From Arthrobacter sp. 9AX (lineage in GTDB: Bacteria; Actinomycetota; Actinomycetes; Actinomycetales; Micrococcaceae), in assembly GCF_902506095.1 (NCBI RefSeq), contig NZ_LR733293.1, forward strand, positions 1,939,885 through 2,003,884: a stretch of DNA of 64,000 nucleotides, read 5' to 3'. The notes beneath the pieces were generated by a model. The model made no database searches. It saw nothing but the letters and a program-made list of their open reading frames with translations, and had not been told where the DNA came from. Shown here piece after piece: positions 1-8,335 of the stretch (positions are counted from its first letter, which is position 1; each line of letters starts with the position of its first letter). The translations under genes and the position numbers were made by a program.

Positions 1-128
1 TTGAGCTGGACGAACTCCGGGCCCATCTGGACCTTGGCCTTGATCCATTCCGGCTTGCGCTCCACCGGGACAGCGGAGTTGCGCTGTTCAACGCGCAAAA
101 GCTTCCGGCCTTCAGGTGCCAATGTCAC
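1..128 (-). CDS. lipA: Lipoyl synthase LipA (N-terminal part, cut by window edge)
   Basis: Only the first 42 codons are visible, read on the minus strand from a GTG at 128-126. The residues ([17 protein letters not shown], then a VERKPEWIK segment) match the N-terminal tail of actinobacterial lipoyl synthases, the radical-SAM enzymes that insert two sulfurs into protein-bound octanoyl groups. The radical-SAM cysteines lie outside the window. The GTG overlaps the TGA of lipB (shared GTGA), so the two genes are translationally coupled and act in consecutive steps of lipoate assembly. The assignment rests on the short N-terminus plus the lipB neighbour. Confidence 0.8.
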   Translation of the reverse strand, partial: MTLAPEGRKLLRVEQRNSAVPVERKPEWIKAKVQMGPEFVQL

Positions 129-793
129 AGTAGAGCTCCTTCGGGGGTAGCGACCAGGGCGTCTTCATTCTTGCGCAGTTCTTCGGTGATCCGGGAAACG
201 AGGTCTGCCGGGGTGACGTCATAACCGGTTTCCTGGGCGATGGTGGTCACGCCTGCGTCGGTGATGCCGCAGGCGATGATTTGCGCATAGGGGGTGAGAT
301 CGTTGTTGCAGTTGATGGCGAAGCCGTGCATGGTAACGCCTTCGTGGACCCGGATGCCGATGGCGGCGATCTTCCTGTCCGGGCCTTTTTGGTCAGCCGC
401 GATCCAGACGCCGGCGCGGCCCTTGATGCGGACTGCCTGGATCCCGTAGTCGGCGAGGACGGCGATGATCACGGACTCGAGGCGTTCCACATAGTCGCGG
501 ATGCCGGCGCGGTTTTTCAGCTTGATGATGGGGTAACCCACCAACTGGCCGGGACCGTGCCAGGTGAGTTTGCCGCCGCGGTCCACCGGGACAACCGGGG
601 TGCCGTCGAAAGGCCGCTCGTGGTCCTCAGTCCGCTTGCCGGCCGTGTACACCGGGGCATGTTCCAGGAGAAGGACAGTGCTGGGGGCCTTGCCGGCGAC
701 GACGTTGTCATGGAGTTCGCTCTGAATGGCCCAACCGCGGGTGTAGTCCACAAAGTCCGGAGCAAGACCCAGCTGTGAAAACTCAAGAGTCAT
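125..793 (-). CDS. lipB: Octanoyltransferase LipB
   Basis: Transfers octanoate from octanoyl-ACP to lipoyl domains, the first step of endogenous lipoate synthesis, upstream of LipA. The 222-residue product has the family landmarks: [17 protein letters not shown] (about 72-88), the catalytic Lys in KIAAIGIRV (K141) and the catalytic Cys in IIACGI (C175). A GTG 33 bases further upstream is in frame, but the ATG at 793 is preferred because MTLEF fits the family and a TAAGCT hexamer ends 7 nt before it, which suits a leaderless mRNA. Its product is needed by the E2 protein encoded at 8336-10090. Confidence 0.95.
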   Translation of the reverse strand: MTLEFSQLGLAPDFVDYTRGWAIQSELHDNVVAGKAPSTVLLLEHAPVYTAGKRTEDHERPFDGTPVVPVDRGGKLTWHGPGQLVGYPIIKLKNRAGIRDYVERLESVIIAVLADYGIQAVRIKGRAGVWIAADQKGPDRKIAAIGIRVHEGVTMHGFAINCNNDLTPYAQIIACGITDAGVTTIAQETGYDVTPADLVSRITEELRKNEDALVATPEGALL

Positions 794-800
794 GGCATCC

Positions 801-806
801 AGCTTA
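801..806 (-). promoter_or_regulatory. Candidate -10 element for lipB (leaderless)
   Basis: TAAGCT on the minus strand ends 7 nt before the lipB ATG. No Shine-Dalgarno sequence is visible. The spacing puts the expected transcription start at or next to the start codon. No convincing -35 was seen. Confidence 0.35.
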
Positions 807-913
807 GACCTTGGGCGGCTGGCCACCCGGTTTAGTGCTGAAGCTCACCCTTCGCTGTGAGCCCGGACTCGTAAGCCGGGAAGGCCGTCGGAAGAGGCCC
901 CGCACCGTGTGCC

Positions 914-922
914 TGTGGATAA
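914..922 (+). promoter_or_regulatory. Perfect DnaA-box sequence (TGTGGATAA)
   Basis: TGTGGATAA is the reverse complement of TTATCCACA, the consensus DnaA box. It lies in the 168-bp divergent gap between lipB and the kinase gene. It is a single copy, so it could be a DnaA-regulated promoter site or chance. Confidence 0.3.
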
Positions 923-948
923 CTTCTGCACGGAATTCCGGATTCGGC

Positions 949-954
949 TAGACA
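949..954 (+). promoter_or_regulatory. Candidate -10 element for the kinase gene (leaderless)
   Basis: TAGACA ends 7 nt before the ATG at 962. The AAGGG next to the ATG is too close to act as a ribosome binding site, so a leaderless transcript is the simplest reading. Confidence 0.35.
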
Positions 955-961
955 TAAGGGC

Positions 962-2605
962 ATGGAAGAATTGCAGCGCCCGAGGGTTCCCGGTTATACC
1001 GTGGGGCGGTTGCTCGGCCATGGTGGGAGTTCCACGGTTTGGCTGGCCGTGGAGGAACGGACCGGCCGGGAATTTGCCCTAAAGTGCTTCCGCCGCGCCG
1101 CCCGCAGGGCAGTCCGCCGTGAGGCGGTGACCCAAGAGGACATCCGGCGCGAAATCCGGATCCTGTCCGTCCTGGACCATCCTCACCTGATCAGGGCCCA
1201 CAATGCCGTGACGGTGGAAGACGGCACTGACGGCGGCACGGGCCTGATCATGGATTATGCGCCGGCCGGTTCGCTCGGCGGGCTGGTGGCGGCGCGGGGA
1301 CAGCTGAGCGTCGGGGAGTCCGTGACGGTTCTGACGCCCATTGCGCAGGTTCTCGGGTACCTGCACGGCCAGGGTTTCACCCACTCGGATGTCTCCCCGG
1401 GCAACGTCCTTTTCACCAGCCACGGGAAGCCGATGCTCTCCGATGTTGGCATGGCCCGGATGCTTGGCGACCCTGCGGCCGCCCCGGGACGTGGTACCCC
1501 AGGATTTACGGACCCGGCACCGGTGGACGCTGTCAGGGTTGGCCTGCAACCGGAACGCGACGTCTATGCCCTTGCCGCCCTCGGCTGGTTCTGCCTTACC
1601 GGCACCCCTCCGCCGCGCACCGCCGACCGTCCCCCGCTGACCCTGCTGGTACCGGAGGTTCCGAGGGAGCTCGTCGCTGCCCTGGAGTCCGGGTTGAACG
1701 AGGACCGGCGGCTCCGGCCCACAGCACCGGCGTTTGCAACCGCGGTGTACAGGAGCGCCCCGCCGCTGCCCCTTGACCTCGCACCCGCAGTCCATCCCAC
1801 CGTCCTCCCGGAGCTGGTGACGCGCCTGCACGCGCCTGCGGACCCCGGTGGACTGCACGAAAAGGTGCAGTCCCTCCACAGGCGCCTAACGACGTCGAAA
1901 TGGTCGCGCTTGTTCACCGTCCCGCAGAAGTTGCCGTTTCCGACGTCGGGCCCGGCCTTGCCGGTGGCGGTCCACGGAAAAGGCAGGCACGCCCAGAGGG
2001 AACACGGCCGGAAGGCGCGGCGGGGCGTCTTTGCCGCCGCTGCAGTTGCCATAGCCGCTGCGGGCTGGTGGTTCACCGGCCCGGGGGTCACGGCGGCAGG
2101 ACCGGTTACTCCGGCCGCCGGCCACGGGCCTTCCACCGCACCCGCCGTCCCGGAAACGCTGCCTGCTGGAACGCAGGAGCAGGCAGACCCGGCGGACGCC
2201 GCCAGGCAGCAGGCAGGATCACCGGATCCCGCCGCGGCGGTCCAGGGCCTGTCATCGCTGAGATCCCTGGCCTTCGGTTCGGGCAGGTTCGATCTGCTCG
2301 ATGAGGTGAACCATGCCGGCTCCGCGGCCGCCGCAGCAGATCAGCGGATCCGTGAACCCCTGCAGGCATCCGGCCACACCCTTGCCGGGTTCATGGGCAC
2401 CCTGTCGCAGGTGCAGGCCGAGGAGGGCGGAACGGCAACGCGCGCGGTGCTGGCCCTGACGTCGGCCGCGTCGGCGTACGAGGAGAAGGACGCCCAGGGG
2501 GCCGTTGTGGCAGCAGGCGACGCAGGTGCGGAGCAACGGCTCCGCATAGTGCTGGTGTCCGTTGACGGCAAGTGGCGGGTCAGCGAAATCCTTCCAGGAT
2601 CCTGA
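962..2605 (+). CDS. Membrane-anchored serine/threonine protein kinase with an atypical catalytic loop
   Basis: A 547-residue PknB-like architecture: an N-terminal kinase domain (about 10-265), a basic cytoplasmic linker, one transmembrane helix (about 354-372, Ala-rich then GWWF) and an extracellular Pro/Ala-rich stalk with a C-terminal domain. Seen directly: glycine loop GHGGSSTVW (19-27), ATP-anchoring Lys in FALKCF (K41) and catalytic Asp in HSDVSPGNVLF (D143, N148). The metal-binding motif is DVG rather than DFG (D161). The HRD arginine and the catalytic-loop lysine are both Ser. The Asp and Asn needed for catalysis are kept, so activity is possible. The extracellular part has no PASTA repeats and its ligand is unknown. 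It ends 28 bp from the convergent epimerase gene with no terminator visible. Confidence 0.88.
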   Translation: MEELQRPRVPGYTVGRLLGHGGSSTVWLAVEERTGREFALKCFRRAARRAVRREAVTQEDIRREIRILSVLDHPHLIRAHNAVTVEDGTDGGTGLIMDYAPAGSLGGLVAARGQLSVGESVTVLTPIAQVLGYLHGQGFTHSDVSPGNVLFTSHGKPMLSDVGMARMLGDPAAAPGRGTPGFTDPAPVDAVRVGLQPERDVYALAALGWFCLTGTPPPRTADRPPLTLLVPEVPRELVAALESGLNEDRRLRPTAPAFATAVYRSAPPLPLDLAPAVHPTVLPELVTRLHAPADPGGLHEKVQSLHRRLTTSKWSRLFTVPQKLPFPTSGPALPVAVHGKGRHAQREHGRKARRGVFAAAAVAIAAAGWWFTGPGVTAAGPVTPAAGHGPSTAPAVPETLPAGTQEQADPADAARQQAGSPDPAAAVQGLSSLRSLAFGSGRFDLLDEVNHAGSAAAAADQRIREPLQASGHTLAGFMGTLSQVQAEEGGTATRAVLALTSAASAYEEKDAQGAVVAAGDAGAEQRLRIVLVSVDGKWRVSEILPGS

Positions 2606-2633
2606 CCCTTCCGGCAGCCGGATCCGATGGCCC

Positions 2634-3527
2634 TTACTGCTTCCCGACCACCCACTGCACGGCCCTTGCACGCGTCGGATGCTGCCAGGTGAAGCCGGCA
2701 GACAGGAGACGGGCCGGTTCCATACGTTGGCTGGCGAGCACCAGCTCCTCGGCGAGATCGCGCATAAGGAGCCGCAGCACGGGAGCCGGAACCCGCAGGG
2801 CGGCGGGCCGGTGCAGGGCATGGGCGAGGGCGGCGACGAGGCCGTTGACATCGGTTTGTTCAGGCGCGCAGAGGTTGACCGGCCCGCTGAGGTCTGATTC
2901 CAGCAAAAAGAGGAACGCCGCGGAAACATCCGGCAGGCTGATCCAGGGCCAGTACTGGCGGCCGTTCCCCAAGGGCCCGCCGACGCCGAGCCGGATCAGC
3001 GGAAGGAGCCTGCCGAGGGCGCCGCCGGAACGGCTGAGCACCACACCCGTGCGCGGAGTCACCACCCGTACACCCGGGGGAGCGGTGGCAGCTGCAACTT
3101 CCCATTCGGCACAGATCCGCGCCAGTGTTCCTGCTCCCTGCGGGGCATTCTCCCTAAGCACGGTGTTGCCGGCGTCGCCGTAGTAGTGGGACCCGGACTG
3201 GCTGATGAACGCAGGCGGCGGGGAATCCAGCCGGCGCATGGCGTTGGTAAGGGTCCGGGTGGAATCCAGCCGTGAGGCGAGGAGCACCTCAACCCGTTTG
3301 CGCGTCCACGGCCGGTCCCCGATGCCTGCTCCGGACAGGTTGACGACGGCGTCCGCACCGGCCAGTGCCTGCGGGTCCAGTTCTCCGGCCGCCGGGTCCC
3401 ACCGGACCTCGGCCGCGGAGGAAGGCGCGCGCCTGACCAGCGGAACCACCTGGTGCCCGGCAGCACGGAAGGTTGCTGACATATGGGTTCCGATCAGCCC
3501 GGAGGCTCCGGCGATGACTATGCGCAT
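2634..3527 (-). CDS. TIGR01777-family NAD(P)-dependent epimerase (YfcH/SDR39U1-like)
   Basis: An extended short-chain dehydrogenase/reductase fold. The N-terminal GASGLIGTHM is the nucleotide-binding glycine motif. VNLSGAGIGDRPW and the later SQSGSHYYGD segment with its Tyr are typical of TIGR01777 proteins. The C-terminal domain (AALRVPAPVLRLLMRDLAEELVL, split around position 260) is the family's DUF1731-like end. Substrate unknown; the E. coli homologue YfcH is also uncharacterised. Start chosen at MRIVIAGASG. An ATG nine bases upstream (MDTMRIV) is equally possible, with the end fixed at TAA 2636-2634. Its 5' end faces the tricorn gene, and their promoters probably overlap. Confidence 0.85.
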   Translation of the reverse strand: MRIVIAGASGLIGTHMSATFRAAGHQVVPLVRRAPSSAAEVRWDPAAGELDPQALAGADAVVNLSGAGIGDRPWTRKRVEVLLASRLDSTRTLTNAMRRLDSPPPAFISQSGSHYYGDAGNTVLRENAPQGAGTLARICAEWEVAAATAPPGVRVVTPRTGVVLSRSGGALGRLLPLIRLGVGGPLGNGRQYWPWISLPDVSAAFLFLLESDLSGPVNLCAPEQTDVNGLVAALAHALHRPAALRVPAPVLRLLMRDLAEELVLASQRMEPARLLSAGFTWQHPTRARAVQWVVGKQ

Positions 3528-3591
3528 GGTGTCCATCACACCACGCCAGCCACGGTCCCGGCACCTCCACCAGGGCCTCATGGGGGTTGAC

Positions 3592-3597
3592 TATGAT
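3592..3597 (+). promoter_or_regulatory. Candidate -10 element for the tricorn protease gene (leaderless)
   Basis: TATGAT (5 of 6 to consensus) ends 6 nt before the ATG at 3604 and no Shine-Dalgarno sequence is present. The minus strand of the same bases reads CATAGT, a possible -10 for the divergent epimerase. Confidence 0.4.
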
Positions 3598-3603
3598 CGA
3601 ACG

Positions 3604-6600
3604 ATGACCTCTTCCAGCTACTTCCGTTACCCGCACCTGCACGGCGATCTGGTCACCTTCGTGGCCGAAGACGACGTATGGATTGCGCCCTTGGGCGGCG
3701 GCCGCGCATGGCGTGTCTCCTCACTCCAGCTGCCCGCCCGCAACCCCCGTTTCACGCCGGACGGACAGCGGCTCGTGTGGACAGTGGTGCAGGGAACGGC
3801 GCCGGAAGTGGTGTCCGCGGCGGTGGACGGCGGAGATTACCGGCAGCTGACGTACTTTGGCCACGGCACCACCAGGGTCAAAGGCTTCACGGCCAAAGGC
3901 TCGGTGGTGGTCACCAGTGCGTTCCGGCAGGCCGAAAGCCGGCATACCCACGCCTACAGCGTCCCGCTCGACGGCGGCTCGGCCGAGGAACTGCCGTTCG
4001 GCCCGGTGGAGTCGGTGGCTTTCGGCCCCGAAGTGGGCGATGAGCGGCCGGTGGTGGTGGGCAGCGTCCTGTCCCGCGAACCTGCGTGGTGGAAGCGCTA
4101 CCGCGGGGGCACCGCGGGAAAGCTCTGGATCGACAACGACGGCAACGGCGAGTTCGAGCGCCTGCTGCCGGACGTGGACGGCAACCTCGCCGATCCCATG
4201 TGGGTGGACGGCCGCATCGCTTTCCTGTCGGACCACGAAGGCTACGGCAACCTCTATTCGGTCCAGCCCAACGGAAAAGACCTGCGGCGCCACACAGACC
4301 ACGAGGACTTCTATGTGCGCCACGCCAGCACCGACGGCAAGCGGATCATTTTCGAGTCCGCGGGGGAGCTGTGGGTGGTTGCCGGGTTCGGGTCCGAAGC
4401 CGTGCGCCTGGACATCACCCTGGGCTCCGCTTCACAGTCGAGGCGGCCGGCACTCCTAAACGCAGCCAAACACCTGGGCGCGGCAGTCCCGGACGCCGCA
4501 GGGACCTCCAGCGCCGTGGAAGCCCACGGCACCATCTCCTGGCTCCGGCACAAGGACGGGCCGTCCCGCATCATCGAGGCAACGCCTGGGGTCCGTGCCC
4601 GGCTGCCCAGGCCGCTGAACGGCGGGCGGCTGGCCTACGTTGCCGACCACGACGGCGTGGAGGCAGTGTTCATCAGGGACGTCGCTGCACCCGTGCCCGG
4701 CACCGCCGCCCCCACCGGATCCGCCGCCACTCCCGCCGGACGCCCGGACGCCGGAACTGCGGCCCCGGCGCCCGGCAACGACCAGGAACACGTGCAGTTG
4801 CCGCAGCCGGTACCTGCGGCCGGCGCCGCGGTCCTGGCAGCGCACACTCCGATTCCTGCTGTCCGGGATGACCAGCAGGCAGACGTGGCGCCGGAGGAAA
4901 CACCCGCAGTGGGTCCCGGCGACGCCACCGGGGAATCCGTGCAGGCAGATGCCCTGCGCATCGGCTTCCCGCAGCCCACCCGGACCAGCGCACTGGAAGC
5001 AAGCCCGGACGGCAGCTGGCTCGCCCTGGGCACCTCGTTCGGGGAGGTGTACGCGGCCAATACCCGGACCGGGAAGCTGACGCTGGTGGCAAGCGTCGGC
5101 GAAGGTACTGTTTCAGACCTCGCCTGGTCCGCCGACTCCCAGTGGCTTGTATGGTCCGAGCCGGTCACCTCCTTCGGTTCGCGCAGCCGTCTTCGGCTGG
5201 CCAAGGTGACGGACCCCGGCACCGGACCAGTGGACGTTACTGACGGCCGGTTCCGGGACACGTCGCCGGCCTTTACCCCGGACGGGAAATTCCTGGCCTT
5301 CCTGTCAAACCGCAGCTTTGACCCCGTCTACGACGGGCACTCCTTCGATCTCTCCTTCCCCAGCCCCATCAAGCCGTACCTTGTGGCACTGGCTGCTGAC
5401 ACGCCGTCGCCCTTTGGTCCCTCAGTGGATCCCCACGCCGGGGAGGACACCGCGGCGGAGACGGAGCCCAAGCAGGATGGCCCGGCAGCCCCGGAGGTCA
5501 CCGTGGATCCGGAGGGCCTGGCCCACCGCGTCATCGGGGTCCCCGTTCCGCAGGGCAACTACACGTCACTGAAGGCGGCCGACGGCGCCCTGCTCTGGCT
5601 GGACTGGGCCCTCGCCGGCGTCACAGGCGACGGCAAGGCCAGCCAGGACGAAAAGGATGCACGGCCCAGCCTGACCCGTTTCGACCTCGCCCGCCGGAAG
5701 CAGAGCACCCTGGTGGAGGCGCTGGACAGTTTCCGGCTCTCCGGCGACCGGAGCAAGGTGGTGCTGGTTTCCGACAAGAAGGTCACCGTTGTTCCCGCCG
5801 ACAAAAAGGCGGACGAAGAATCGGGCGACCTGGTCAACGTGGACCTGGGCCGGATCAGGGTGTTGATGGAACCGCTGCGCGTCTGGGGCCAGGCCTTTGA
5901 CGAGGCCTGGCGGCTGCAGCGCGACTTCTTCTGGGCAGAAGACATGGCCGGGCAGGACTGGGAGTCGATCCACAAGCGCTACCGGCCGCTGGTGGACCGC
6001 CTCGGTTCCCACGATGACCTGGTGGACCTTCTGTGGGAGCTCCACGGCGAGCTGGGCACCTCCCATGCCTATGTCCGGCCCGCGGCCGTTACCGAAAACG
6101 GCAGCAACGGCCAGGGGCGGCTCGGCGCTGACCTGTCGCTGACGCCGGCAGGCTGGGAGATTACCCACATCCTGGCCGGCGAGTCTTCGGACCCGTTGGC
6201 GACGTCACCGCTGACCAGGCCCGGTGTGGGCGCCAAGGCGGGGGACATCCTGCTGGCCATCGACGGGGTTCCGCTGTCCGGGTCCGTCACTCCGGCCATG
6301 CAGTTGGTGGGCGCCGCCGGCCGCGCGGTGGAGCTGACACTGCTCAACGGCGCCACACACGGCGATCGGGCGGGCAAGCAGCGGCGGGTCGCCGTCGTTC
6401 CCGTGAAGGATGAAGAGCGCCTGCGGTACCAGGAATGGGTGGCCGCGAACCGGCGGACCGTGCGCGAAGCGTCCAACGGTACGTTCGGCTACCTGCACAT
6501 CCCGGACATGATGGCCAACGGCTGGGCGCAGCTGCACCGTGACCTCGATACTGAGACAGCGCTGGACGGGCTGATTGTGGACGTGCGGCGCAACCGCGGC

Positions 6601-7119
6601 GGACACACGTCCCAGCTCGTGGCTGAGCTGATCGGCCGCAAGGTCACCGGCTGGAGCATGCCCCGCGGCGAGAAACCCCGGACCTACCCGCACCACGCCC
6701 CCCGCGGCCCGGTCATTATCCTCGCCGACGAATTTGCCGGCTCCGACGGCGACATCATCACCCAGGTGTCCAAGCTGCGCGGCATCGGACCCGTCATCGG
6801 AACGCGCACCTGGGGCGGTGTGGTGGGCATCGACAACAGGTTCTCCCTCGCCGACGGCACGGGAGTCACCCAGCCGCGGTACGCGAACTGGTTCAGCGGC
6901 GGCATCGGCTGGAGCGTGGAGAACTACGGCGTGGATCCCGACATCGAAGTGACCTATCCGCCGCACGCGTACGCCGCCGGGCGGGACCCGCAACTCGAGT
7001 ACGGCATCGGTGCGCTGAAGGAAATGGTGCAGGAGCTTCCCACGGACCGGCCGCCGGCCCGTGAGGGTTACCGCCGGCTCCGCCCCGCGCCGCTGCCGGC
7101 CCGCAGCCAGGGCAACTGA
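3604..7119 (+). CDS. Tricorn-type S41 serine protease
   Basis: A 1171-residue cytosolic protease of the tricorn family, which trims peptides released by the proteasome or other ATP-dependent proteases. N-terminal beta-propeller repeats begin at the start (PHLHGDLVTFVAEDDVW, then repeated FTPDG/SPDG blades). A Pro/Ala-rich low-complexity stretch (about 361-455) interrupts the second propeller. The C-terminal half has the tricorn core, a PDZ segment (GAKAGDILLAIDGVPL) and the S41 domain. All expected catalytic residues are visible: S820-H821 in GTSHAYV, nucleophile S1047-D1048 in AGSDGDI and E1106 in SVENYGVDPD. The reading frame extends far upstream, but homologues begin near MTSSSYFRYPH and the -10 spacing supports 3604. 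Length is in the tricorn range (about 1070-1200). Confidence 0.93.
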   Translation: MTSSSYFRYPHLHGDLVTFVAEDDVWIAPLGGGRAWRVSSLQLPARNPRFTPDGQRLVWTVVQGTAPEVVSAAVDGGDYRQLTYFGHGTTRVKGFTAKGSVVVTSAFRQAESRHTHAYSVPLDGGSAEELPFGPVESVAFGPEVGDERPVVVGSVLSREPAWWKRYRGGTAGKLWIDNDGNGEFERLLPDVDGNLADPMWVDGRIAFLSDHEGYGNLYSVQPNGKDLRRHTDHEDFYVRHASTDGKRIIFESAGELWVVAGFGSEAVRLDITLGSASQSRRPALLNAAKHLGAAVPDAAGTSSAVEAHGTISWLRHKDGPSRIIEATPGVRARLPRPLNGGRLAYVADHDGVEAVFIRDVAAPVPGTAAPTGSAATPAGRPDAGTAAPAPGNDQEHVQLPQPVPAAGAAVLAAHTPIPAVRDDQQADVAPEETPAVGPGDATGESVQADALRIGFPQPTRTSALEASPDGSWLALGTSFGEVYAANTRTGKLTLVASVGEGTVSDLAWSADSQWLVWSEPVTSFGSRSRLRLAKVTDPGTGPVDVTDGRFRDTSPAFTPDGKFLAFLSNRSFDPVYDGHSFDLSFPSPIKPYLVALAADTPSPFGPSVDPHAGEDTAAETEPKQDGPAAPEVTVDPEGLAHRVIGVPVPQGNYTSLKAADGALLWLDWALAGVTGDGKASQDEKDARPSLTRFDLARRKQSTLVEALDSFRLSGDRSKVVLVSDKKVTVVPADKKADEESGDLVNVDLGRIRVLMEPLRVWGQAFDEAWRLQRDFFWAEDMAGQDWESIHKRYRPLVDRLGSHDDLVDLLWELHGELGTSHAYVRPAAVTENGSNGQGRLGADLSLTPAGWEITHILAGESSDPLATSPLTRPGVGAKAGDILLAIDGVPLSGSVTPAMQLVGAAGRAVELTLLNGATHGDRAGKQRRVAVVPVKDEERLRYQEWVAANRRTVREASNGTFGYLHIPDMMANGWAQLHRDLDTETALDGLIVDVRRNRGGHTSQLVAELIGRKVTGWSMPRGEKPRTYPHHAPRGPVIILADEFAGSDGDIITQVSKLRGIGPVIGTRTWGGVVGIDNRFSLADGTGVTQPRYANWFSGGIGWSVENYGVDPDIEVTYPPHAYAAGRDPQLEYGIGALKEMVQELPTDRPPAREGYRRLRPAPLPARSQGN

Positions 7120-7165
7120 CAGCCAAGGCACCTGACAGCCCGGCAACTGACAGGCAGTAAAAACG

Positions 7166-7209
7166 AAAGGCCCTGACCGGCCGGATCACTCCGGCCAGCC
7201 AGGGCCTTT
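7166..7209. terminator. Bidirectional terminator between the tricorn and OsmC genes
   Basis: The stem AAAGGCCCTG (7166-7175) pairs with CAGGGCCTTT (7200-7209). An inner CCGGCCGGA/TCCGGCC extension surrounds a short loop. A and T runs at both ends suit termination of both convergent genes. Confidence 0.85.
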
Positions 7210-7232
7210 GGTTTAGCTCAGGCGCGGAAGGC

Positions 7233-7661
7233 CTAGGACTGCAGCGTGGCGTCCAGGGTGATGTCGATGCTGGCCAGGGCACCGGAGACGGGGCAACCCA
7301 CCTTGGCTTCGGCTGCGATCTTCTGGAACTCGCCCTCGGAGATGCCGGGGACCCGTGCGGACAGGGTCAGGTGGCTGCCGGTGATGCCGGTGCCCGGGAC
7401 GAAGGTCACGTCAGCCTTGGTGTTGACTTCCTCCGGGGTGTGTCCGGCCTGGGCCAGCGCGTGACTGAAAGCCATGGAGAAGCATGCGGAGTGCGCCGCG
7501 GCGATCAGTTCTTCGGGGCTGGTCTTGCCGCCGGACGCCTCGGTACGTGCCTTCCAGGTGACCTCGTAGGTTCCCAGGCCCGAGCTGTCCAGGGTGGTGT
7601 TTCCCGAACCCGTCATCAGGTCGCCGTTCCATACCGTGTGCGCGGTGCGTGTTGCTGCCAT
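7233..7661 (-). CDS. OsmC/Ohr-family peroxiredoxin
   Basis: A 142-residue thiol peroxidase that reduces organic hydroperoxides. The two family cysteines are present: C60 in AAHSACFSMAFS and C123 in KVGCPVSGAL. The order HSACFSMAFS followed by VGCPVS is closer to the OsmC subfamily than to Ohr. The ATG at 7661 is chosen because GAGGAG lies about 7 nt upstream. A second in-frame start two codons earlier is less well placed. It is monocistronic, between two terminators. No OhrR-type regulator is adjacent. Confidence 0.92.
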   Translation of the reverse strand: MAATRTAHTVWNGDLMTGSGNTTLDSSGLGTYEVTWKARTEASGGKTSPEELIAAAHSACFSMAFSHALAQAGHTPEEVNTKADVTFVPGTGITGSHLTLSARVPGISEGEFQKIAAEAKVGCPVSGALASIDITLDATLQS

Positions 7662-7790
7662 AACCACTCCTCAAGTCGATTCAAACCGGGGCAGGCCAGT
7701 GCCTGGCCCCGCCGTCTCCCATCCTAGGGATTTCCGGGCCACCGCGCACCAGCTGTCCGCCGTCAGAGGATTGTGACCACACCAATAAAT

Positions 7791-7832
7791 AACGACGGCG
7801 ACGCCCCCTTCGCAGGGGGTGTCGCCGTCGTT
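7791..7832. terminator. Strong hairpin terminator after the small membrane protein gene
   Basis: AACGACGGCGAC pairs with GTCGCCGTCGTT, with an inner CCCCCT/AGGGGG stem and a TTCGC-type loop. On the minus strand it follows the stop of the 7853-8203 gene and runs into an AT-rich tail. Confidence 0.85.
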
Positions 7833-7852
7833 GAGGCCTCGGCGGGACGAGG

Positions 7853-8203
7853 CTACTGCCAGATGGTGGCGATGGCCACGTTCAGCAGCGCCAGGCCCCC
7901 CACGCCATGGGCAAGGCCCTTGCTGATCGGCTCGTTGTTCTTGTACTTCCGGCGGCCGATGAATGCCAGCACACCAACGGCCAGGGCGATGGCGAACTTA
8001 ATGCCCAGCTTGAAGTAGTTGGCGTCGATGTCCAGCGCCGGGATCAGGCCCATCAGGGCGATGCCGGTCAGCAGCTGGAGCATTGCGCCGTCGAACTGGC
8101 GGGGGTGGACCGTGGGGTTCTTCATCTGGCCAATCCAGATGCCCACGATCATGGCGGCGCCGACGACGTGCAGGAAAACCACAATGTTATAGACGATGTT
8201 CAT
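7853..8203 (-). CDS. Small four-helix membrane protein, function unknown
   Basis: A 116-residue hydrophobic protein with four predicted transmembrane helices (about 5-25, 43-57, 64-84, 96-114), short charged loops and histidines at the first helix (H12 in FLHVVGAAM) and near the last (H99). The first helix resembles the LHxxGA helices of small haem or metal membrane proteins, but I cannot assign a family. It is followed by a strong terminator. A BlaI-like palindrome (8223-8239) lies on its presumed -35, and a TACACT -10 ends 6 nt before the ATG. It may therefore belong to the same regulon as the cyd operon. Confidence 0.8.
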   Translation of the reverse strand: MNIVYNIVVFLHVVGAAMIVGIWIGQMKNPTVHPRQFDGAMLQLLTGIALMGLIPALDIDANYFKLGIKFAIALAVGVLAFIGRRKYKNNEPISKGLAHGVGGLALLNVAIATIWQ

Positions 8204-8209
8204 GGGACC

Positions 8210-8215
8210 AGTGTA
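8210..8215 (-). promoter_or_regulatory. Candidate -10 for the small membrane protein gene (leaderless)
   Basis: TACACT on the minus strand ends 6 nt before the ATG. The position 17 nt further upstream (ACTACA, 8238-8233) would be the -35 and is part of the palindrome at 8223-8239. Confidence 0.4.
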
Positions 8216-8222
8216 GCCAGAG

Positions 8223-8239
8223 TTCTACAGCCTGTAGTA
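8223..8239. promoter_or_regulatory. BlaI-like operator upstream of the small membrane protein gene
   Basis: TTCTACA-GCC-TGTAGTA: seven-base arms (the inner five perfectly paired) around three bases. The geometry is the same as the palindrome at 23503-23519 on the cydA promoter. It covers the -35 position expected for the minus-strand gene. Confidence 0.55.
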
Positions 8240-8335
8240 GTTCCGGAGGATGTGGTGGTTAAACGCCGACGGCGGCACAGGCCTTGCGCTGGAATCCCAC
8301 CGCTGCCTGCACCGCCGTCGTGCGTTTGTAGCTTG

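Noticed and set aside
3205..3603. N-terminal extension of the tricorn gene (an extra 133 codons)
   Set aside because: It lies antisense to the epimerase gene, does not look like tricorn sequence, and the ATG at 3604 has a well-placed -10.
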